From NCBI GenBank assembly GCA_000697355.1, contig JNEN01000779.1, positions 101,315 to 165,314 on the forward strand: a stretch of DNA of 64,000 bases, read 5' to 3'. A program made the position numbers and the translations under genes. Below are positions 58,086 to 64,000 of this stretch, one piece after another. The notes below the pieces were generated by a model, which made no database searches, was not told where the DNA came from, and saw nothing but the letters and a program-made list of their open reading frames with translations. The DNA is from Syncephalastrum monosporum B8922 (taxonomy: Eukaryota > Mucoromycota > Mucoromycetes > Mucorales > Syncephalastraceae). Position 1 is the stretch's first letter; each line of letters starts with the position of its first letter.

Positions 58086-58642
58086 TACGACTCTCCAGCC
58101 AACGACATAACACCACTAGAAAGTATTACGACATTATAATCCAAGCATCCGAAATATCCATAATATCGCTCGCCGCCCTCGGACGACGACCGGACACACG
58201 CATACACATACGCACATGAACATTTCTCCACTCCATACGCATGCATCCTTAGACATAATTATTCTTTACATGTGTACATACCATTGACACGGCATCACAA
58301 ACCCACTTCCAAATCTTCATACAGCATACTGTACATATCCCCACATGGATTTTATAACTATTTTATTAGTCTCTTGTCAGTCCATTCGACTATTATCCTT
58401 AACCCTTCTCCCCATCTCTTTTCTTCTCTCACCAAAATTCCTCAGACAGAGACCTAATCAACTTTAATGAAACTATGCATATGTTATAAATTGCTTGCAT
58501 CCTAATACATCTTCATTTCTATATCCTTGAATGCTGATTGGTTCACAGAAAGCGGCGTACAATTGCGTGAAAAAGGCATTAGAAAACGCCATGAGGGTGA
58601 CGGATGTACAAATGGCTTTGCAGATCTTTATTATTGTTATTA
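58086..58642. other. convergent intergenic region
   Basis: 3' flanks of the zinc-ribbon gene (+) and Zim17 (-). No gene seen. Confidence 0.4.
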
Positions 58643-59311
58643 TTAATCCTTTCGGGTAGGCTCCTGTACGTGTCCTTGATTCTGCTCCTGCTCCTGCTCT
58701 TGCTCTTGCTCTTGTTCAGTCCGTCGGAGCTCTTCAGCGGCTTGCTTGGCTTCCTCCTTCTTGGCCCGTTCAATCTCGCTAAGTTCGGGAAGCCACTCCA
58801 TGATATCCTTGTTATGCTCGCCGCCCTTGGCGTCGACCACAATTTTACGGATCGCCTCGCCCCTCTCCTGAATAATATCTTCGACCGTCGTCTTTTGATC
58901 TCGGAACCACCCTAGATTGTCGGCGATCAAATGCCGGTTCTTGCAGCCCGGACATTCTATCAAGACCACGCCTTTGGTATAAGCCAGTTTAGACATGACG
59001 TGGTGAGATCGCTCGCTGCATACATTGCACGTGAATCCGATAAGCATCTGGTGTTTGGGATCCAGTACTTCTTCCGACGCCTCTTGTTGTTCCTCGCGCA
59101 GCGATCGACAAGTGTGAAAGCGTGCTGCTGCGTAAGAAGCCGAGGGCGTCCAGCGTCGGACCGGCGCCACGCTAGCCATCATTGCTCGGGTATGTCCAGC
59201 GATCCTTGTAGCTCTGGCAGCAGGAGTAGCACAGACAGTGGGGGCAGTCCATGCTGCGTGGCGGGGTAGTGTATGCAAGGCTCTACGAGATTGGTGAATG
59301 GCGCGTAGCAT
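58643..59311 (-). CDS. ZIM17: mitochondrial Hsp70 escort protein, DNL-type zinc finger (Zim17/Hep1)
   Basis: A single exon of 222 residues. The Arg/Ala-rich N-terminus (MLRAIHQSRRALHTLPRHAA onward, no acids for 75 residues) is a presequence. The zinc domain is complete: MLIGFTCNVCSERSHHVMSK, then VVLIECPGCKNRHLIADNLG and W, giving CxxC...CxxC and the diagnostic DNL. Zim17 prevents aggregation of mitochondrial Hsp70. The C-terminus carries an extra charged helix and an (Glu-Gln)n run (EQEQEQEQEQEQ) encoded by a CTGCTC/CTTGCT repeat near 58680-58715, longer than in yeast. Confidence 0.93.
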   Translation of the reverse strand: MLRAIHQSRRALHTLPRHAAWTAPTVCATPAARATRIAGHTRAMMASVAPVRRWTPSASYAAARFHTCRSLREEQQEASEEVLDPKHQMLIGFTCNVCSERSHHVMSKLAYTKGVVLIECPGCKNRHLIADNLGWFRDQKTTVEDIIQERGEAIRKIVVDAKGGEHNKDIMEWLPELSEIERAKKEEAKQAAEELRRTEQEQEQEQEQEQNQGHVQEPTRKD

Positions 59312-60166
59312 TTTGACAGGGAAACGTTGCCGAATAATGGAAGTCGTGACCGCCGCTTACAACCATTGCGCAGTACATAAATCTGGCCAATAGGGCACGA
59401 GCTAACGACAGCATATTAATAATGCATTAGGCAACATTGCTATGAATACCGTATGTACTGTACACACTGTGGCGCTTGCTACATATCTCTGATAGACCCA
59501 TTCAAAATAATCTTGTCATCTATAGCCGCAAATTTTACGCAATGTCATGACTACGCAACACACCTCTTCAGAGAAGTCTTCGACCGCTTCACGATACGCC
59601 TTTCCTCTAGTACAACAGTTGCATATCCACCTCTCTGTAGCGAACACGCTGCGGTTCTTGTAGTGTTGTCTATGGAAAGAAGCACATTACTTTTTTATAA
59701 ATGATAGGTGCTGGCTGACTGCATCGATCAATCTACTGGTTCCCTACTCAACTATTACATTGCCTGCATGAGATCCATACCGAGTGGCGCATCATTGCCT
59801 TTCTTCCACGGGATAATTCGCATCTTTCTAGATTGCTTATTCCTGAGTAGGTGGGTGTTTGTGTTTACTTGGAGGGTCGTCTACGTACTTTGTTTCTGTT
59901 TGACTAGAGAAATTTCGGGGTGGTCAGTCCTTTCAGCCTCTGGCCGAGAGACTATCGAATGACTAAACCTAGTGGTATAAAAAAAGCGTTGGATAGAAGG
60001 CATGACTACCTGTTACAATAAATGGCAGTGCATCTTATTCAGTATAATGGCTCGGAGGTAGAGGTAAAGAAAATGGGGTTCTTGTTCTGGCTGCTGGCTG
60101 AAGAAGTCTAATCTTTCTCTTTCACCAGAGTCACACAAGGGCACTCTTGTTTCCGCGAGCAATGTC
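59312..60166. other. divergent intergenic region, Zim17 / SMG9
   Basis: Frames at 59453-59704 and 59708-59962 have no family features and are probably not genes. Promoters of both flanking genes are expected here. Confidence 0.35.
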
Positions 60167-61925
60167 ATGAAGCCAGAAAAACGCCCTCGTGATTCAAAAC
60201 GTCGCGATCGTCGCAAGGTACTTTGTCCTCTTCTTTTGCTCTCTACACTGTGCAGACTTATACTTTATCTAGAATAGCGGCAATCGCGACGAGGAAGGCA
60301 AGCCATTTATGCAAGCCCCCGTGATTCTTGAACGTCGCGAACGTCCGGATCAAGTTTCCGATCAGCCGCCATCACATCCACCGGAGAAATCACCGGCTGT
60401 CAAACTCCTTCAGTCACCCACGTCTCCACCTGCTTCTTTGATACCCGCCGCAAGTACGACAGCAACAACCACAGCAGCAACACCTATTCATACTGCAAAA
60501 CAGCAACAACACCAGCAACACCAGCAACACCAGCAGCATACACCGCAGCCGTCATCCGCTGACTCAGTATCGTCCGTAGCATGGCCCCTGTCCCTCTATA
60601 AGAGACATACCAAGTTCAATACCGACGCTATCTTGAAGGTATGTCATTCGAAATGGACAAGAGGGCCGCTCTAAAAATTGACGAGTCAAATAGGTTCTAG
60701 GCGACCAACCCGGTCACTTTGTCGTTGGCGTCGTAGGCAAACAGAGCGTGGGCAAGTCAACCATACTCTCCTCATTTACGCAGCGCGCTGATCAGGTAAA
60801 GCTTATGGAGTTGAGAGCAGAATAGATGTTGAATTAGATGTTTATAGACGTTCCATGTGGACAACAACGGACTTCATCACGTGACCAGCGGGATCGATAT
60901 GATTGTCACTCAGGAACGTGTCGTATTGCTCGACACTGAAGTAAGAAAGAATACTTCTATAACGAATCCCCTTGTATTGACGTGGTCGTAGCCCATATTA
61001 AGTACGTCTGTCCTCTCTGAGGTCTCGCAGAAAGGTCATCCCATGGAAGGGCTCCGCGGCGAACTGTGGGTGGAAGTCGAGGTACCCCAATGTATTTTGT
61101 CCATCATGAGAATGCACGCTGATCTGATATCAAGACATTGTACAGCCTTGTCTTTATGCTCTCCATCTGCAATGTCCTTGTAGTTGTTTCCGAAGGGGGG
61201 GACATGGATATACGGCTCCTGCAGCTACTCAGACGAGCCGAGATGCTTAAATTTAACATACCCGATCTTCCCTTATTATATACGGCTGGCCAGCCGCAGC
61301 AAAGCGATATGAGCTATTTCCCTAACGTCGGTATGGACTGAAATCGATTGAATCTAGTGGAATGGTTTTCTCATTTGGGCGAAGTTTTTGTTTGTAACAA
61401 ATGCGAGAACCGAGACTTTACCTGGCAGAAATACCGTGATATGCAGCTCCTGACGCGCAGGCTTTTTGGCGACTCTGAATTGAAAACTTCAGGTATACAT
61501 GCTACAAAGGAAGAAGAGTTAGGGATTTGAAGAGATCGGTGCTTAAACATCATACCTTTCTTAGGGCTTGTCACGCTCAGCAGTGATTTACCTAGCTTCG
61601 TGCTGCCCTGGGAGGAGTACAACGTATACTTTCTCCCCTATAAACAGCAAGAAGAGAAAGCCAATAAGGTGAATCTTGAATATGGAGTCGAGACTTTCGA
61701 TGTGCTGGCGGAGAACTTGTGGAACCAATTGACTACGGCACCTCGGCGGGGAGGCAAGAAGGGTCAAGTATCCGAAAAGGACTGGTAAGACGAGTGGGTT
61801 CTTTGATCATATACACCGTAATGCTCACAGCAACTATCAGGTTCCGCAACGCTATGAAACTTCATGAGCTCACTCGCAAGTCTGGATTCATTGCGGATTA
61901 TATCAAAATGGCGAAAAAGTTGTGA
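60167..61925 (+). CDS. SMG9: nonsense-mediated decay factor SMG9
   Basis: Nine exons (60167-60217, 60273-60638, 60694-60795, 60848-60940, 60992-61081, 61135-61330, 61385-61492, 61565-61784, 61841-61925) join exactly to 436 residues. The N-terminal part is basic then Pro/Ser/Gln-rich (with a CAGCAACAC repeat at about 60499-60540). The G-domain follows: P-loop GVVGKQSVGKSTILSS, GIDMIVTQERVVLLDTE in the switch II position, SLVFMLSICNVLVVVSEGGD, then FVCNKCENRDFTW and FVLPWEEYNVYFLPYK. The C-terminus is FRNAMKLHELTRKSGFIADY. In animals SMG9 pairs with SMG8 to regulate the SMG1 kinase that phosphorylates UPF1. Yeasts lack this complex, so its presence says NMD here probably works the SMG1 way. Confidence 0.85.
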
Positions 61926-62144
61926 TGCGGCAAAGACTTTGCTTCGTTTTAGTATACGTACACTCTTCGCCCAATACCATTCACTTCCGAATGTCAAGTT
62001 ATTCACCTCGTAATCCTGTAATGGGGCGGTACGGCTCTTGTTACTGCGCGATCATGGTCTTAATTCACCCCTTTTACATGTGTTTTTTTATTACTACTAA
62101 ATGGGATGCCATATATCACAAAAGTCAGAGATAATCAAAGTAGA

Positions 62145-63071
62145 TTAGCCTTCCCAGTGGACTGAAGAGCAACGAGAAAGAATATGGTTAGATGAATATC
62201 ACAGATGCACGCGTCTCTACGTTTACCTGGCAGGTCATTGCCATCCACGAAAAGTCGGTCGACGCCTTCTTTCGTAATAACTGCTAAGCGAATCACACCA
62301 CCCGAAGAGCCGTCGCGCGACATTGCCAGTGCCAATGCTAAAGGAGAGAAAAAGCAAATGGTTATAATGACGACACTTGTCCTATTCTCTTGAACTTACA
62401 GCGCTTCACAAAATCGATGCATTCGTCACGGGTCATGTTATCCTTGTACTGCGCATCACAGTAACCATAGATGTATGTGGAGCCGGAACCTAAACCACCA
62501 AAGTCAATAGGCGTTCCTACGTCAAAGACTGCGTCGTACCGCCAATAGCAAAAGGTTGCTTGTGCAGAGATCCACCGAGAGGGACATTATATACGGAGGG
62601 GCCATTCTTTTCGTCCCAGCCAGCGACGATGATACCGGCGGTCAGCATATCCTTATTCTGGTAACAAAGCTCCTGGAAGAGAGCAGAGGCTGTACGAACG
62701 GAAGGTTTCTCGTTCTCTTGGGCACTGGAAAGGTAGACGCGCGTATATCAACAGATAGTACGATGGTGGTTCGTTGCAAGATATTACCTGTAGAGTTGCA
62801 AGTAGTAGTGGACGATGTCGGCCACAGCCTGGGTATCAGCAGCAGAACCGGATCGGCAGCAGTAGATGCGGTCGTGAACTTTGGTGAGCTTGTCAGTGAC
62901 TCGATTGGCAATGTAGGCACCGGTTGTCGTGCGTGAATCGGCGCCAATGACGACACCGTCCTTGTAGGCCACGGCCATGATAGAGGTCTATTAAGCAGTA
63001 ATGAGTCAATGATGAACCTGTCGAGTACATTGACGAGTACATACACCCAAATTGACTTCACCGTTCTTCAT
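62145..63071 (-). CDS. PRE3: 20S proteasome subunit beta1 (PSMB6/Pre3, caspase-like)
   Basis: Six exons (63045-63071, 62788-62987, 62540-62724, 62400-62489, 62227-62337, 62145-62161) join exactly to 209 residues. A nine-residue propeptide (MKNGEVNLG) is cut before the catalytic Thr10 in [12 protein letters not shown]. Family landmarks are [71 protein letters not shown] and [20 protein letters not shown]. Beta1 cleaves after acidic residues. The introns are 50-65 nt; the last exon encodes only VHWEG. The propeptide is short compared with yeast Pre3 (19 residues). Confidence 0.95.
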
Positions 63072-63605
63072 TTTGTCGTCGTGTCTGTATAATGTTCTTT
63101 CCTAAAGTGAAAGGAACGAGCAACGCGTAAGCCCCGCCTGCCTTGGACAGTCGAATCCCGCCCGCTTTGTGACTCGGCAATACCCAATTCCCCTTTAAAT
63201 TATATTCCATCCACCCGTCTGATGAGCCATGCAGTGAGAATACACGTATTGGTGAAAGTAGAAGTATGGAGCAGTGCCTTATGAGCCACCTACCTTGAAT
63301 ATATCAGCAAAATGCATCTGCAGTCCGCGGCAGCTACGTCTTTTTGCATTCTTTTGCTATGATGTTACGAGATACTCGTCTTGCCCTTCACTGCAAGTAG
63401 CTCGATCAGCATATCAGACGTGGATAGTTTCTAGTCAGTTGACTTCTCTTTTTATATATAGTGTGTAGACCTTGGTCTGGGAACATGCGCAACCGAGATA
63501 TTGCACGTCGGATGAGTGTCAAAAGGAACGACAATTTTGGCACGCCGGCGGCGTTTTCGTATATCGGTGCCGTCCACCTTTTTCTTTTATTCGTAAAACG
63601 GTTCA
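63072..63605. other. divergent promoter region at the right edge
   Basis: It lies between proteasome beta1 (-) and the AT-hook-like gene (+). No gene seen. Confidence 0.4.
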
Positions 63606-64000
63606 ATGGGGTACACCTACTCGCAATGGCTGAAACAAGTCAGCCAGCCTAATCCAGCCCAACCGAAGCCGGGTAATGGTCGGGGCCATGGCTCGACGAC
63701 GCCCAAAACGACAGCGCGGTCGAGTACGTCTCGATCGAGCAAAGCAAAAGAATCGACGGCCGAGGGTGGGCGTGGCAAAGGCCGAGGAGGTCGAGTCACC
63801 CGGTCGCCCTCAGGCAGACCCAAGAAAGAAGCTGCTGCTGCTACTGCTGCTGCTGCTGCTGCCGCCGATTTAGCCGCTTCCACGTCGACAGGCGCCGTGG
63901 ACACCCCAACCGCAGGTCGCCCTGCCATTGCTAAACGAACGCGCCCACAGCCACCGACCGACAGTGCTGTTTCGCCCACGGCAAAACGTCAACGGAGACA
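63606..64000 (+). CDS. N-terminal part of an AT-hook-like, low-complexity nuclear protein (runs off the window)
   Basis: An open frame from ATG 63606 to the window end (131 codons). The start MGYTYSQWLKQV is followed by Ser/Thr/Lys/Arg-rich sequence with AT-hook-like cores (GGRGKGRGGRVTR, SGRPKKE), a poly-Ala stretch from GCT repeats (63825-63865), and KRTRPQPP. Such composition is usual for chromatin-associated proteins. No domain is complete in the window. Confidence 0.5.
   Translation, partial: MGYTYSQWLKQVSQPNPAQPKPGNGRGHGSTTPKTTARSSTSRSSKAKESTAEGGRGKGRGGRVTRSPSGRPKKEAAAATAAAAAAADLAASTSTGAVDTPTAGRPAIAKRTRPQPPTDSAVSPTAKRQRR

Noticed and set aside
59453..59962. Two plus-strand frames of 83-84 codons between Zim17 and SMG9
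   Set aside because: No domain, no splice continuation, and atypical composition (Cys/Phe-rich from AT-rich DNA).
63617..63979. Minus-strand 120-codon frame at the right edge
   Set aside because: Shadow of the GC-rich AT-hook-like frame on the plus strand; the Ala/Pro runs mirror the GCT and CGN codons.

Overview
This is a 64 kb piece of a fungal nuclear genome. Almost every gene is broken by short introns of about 45-95 nt with GTAAGT/GTATGT-like donors, and some have TACTAAC-type branch points. Gene families such as a Kre9-like wall protein, Pex16, Ceg1-type guanylyltransferase, Prp18, Trm3 and Idh1 point to a fungus. SMG9 together with a repeated recombinase-like family suggests an early-diverging lineage, most likely Mucoromycota. 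That placement is an inference from gene content; no marker gene was searched. No rRNA, tRNA or CRISPR array was recognised. Gene models were built by hand-joining exons so that reading phase and family conservation agree; most joins add up to an exact multiple of three.

Layout. 1-14.9 kb: an incomplete transporter-like N-terminus, a tiny CCHC zinc-knuckle gene, a bacterial-type glutamine synthetase-like gene, an Mch1-like MFS transporter, a mitochondrial RbfA-like gene with an apparent frameshift, a pepsin-type protease with an acidic insertion, a Kre9-like wall protein, SF3B6/p14 and a GST-like protein. 15.8-24.5 kb: secreted PEBP, Prp18, a Sel1-repeat protein, a single-pass membrane protein with a C-terminal PPPY, acyl-CoA dehydrogenase and a seven-exon SAM methyltransferase. 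26.6-34.3 kb: a small eight-cysteine secreted protein, a small basic protein, an ACBD5/Atg37-like acyl-CoA-binding membrane protein, a TMEM223-like protein, a Myb/SANT-like protein and Idh1. 35.7-51 kb: an mRNA guanylyltransferase with a very long Pro/Gln/His tail, a large Trm3/TARBP1 tRNA methyltransferase, a PRELI/Ups lipid-transfer protein, a secreted seven-copy repeat protein cut by Lys-Arg sites, and Pex16. 51.5-56 kb is an island of broken mobile or repeated sequence: a reverse-transcriptase-like scrap, three pieces of a spliced serine-recombinase-like family (one in inverted orientation) and a decayed gag-like gene. 57.6-64 kb: a zinc-ribbon protein, Zim17/Hep1, SMG9, proteasome beta1 and the start of an AT-hook-like protein.

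Themes. Mitochondrial functions are common (RbfA-like, acyl-CoA dehydrogenase, TMEM223-like, Idh1, PRELI, Zim17), as are peroxisome/acyl-CoA functions (Pex16, Atg37-like, acyl-CoA dehydrogenase) and RNA processing (SF3B6, Prp18, capping enzyme, Trm3, SMG9). Neighbours look like independent housekeeping genes, not a pathway cluster. The least conventional items are the recombinase-like repeat family, the Kex2-style repeat precursor and the unusually frequent GC-AG introns.
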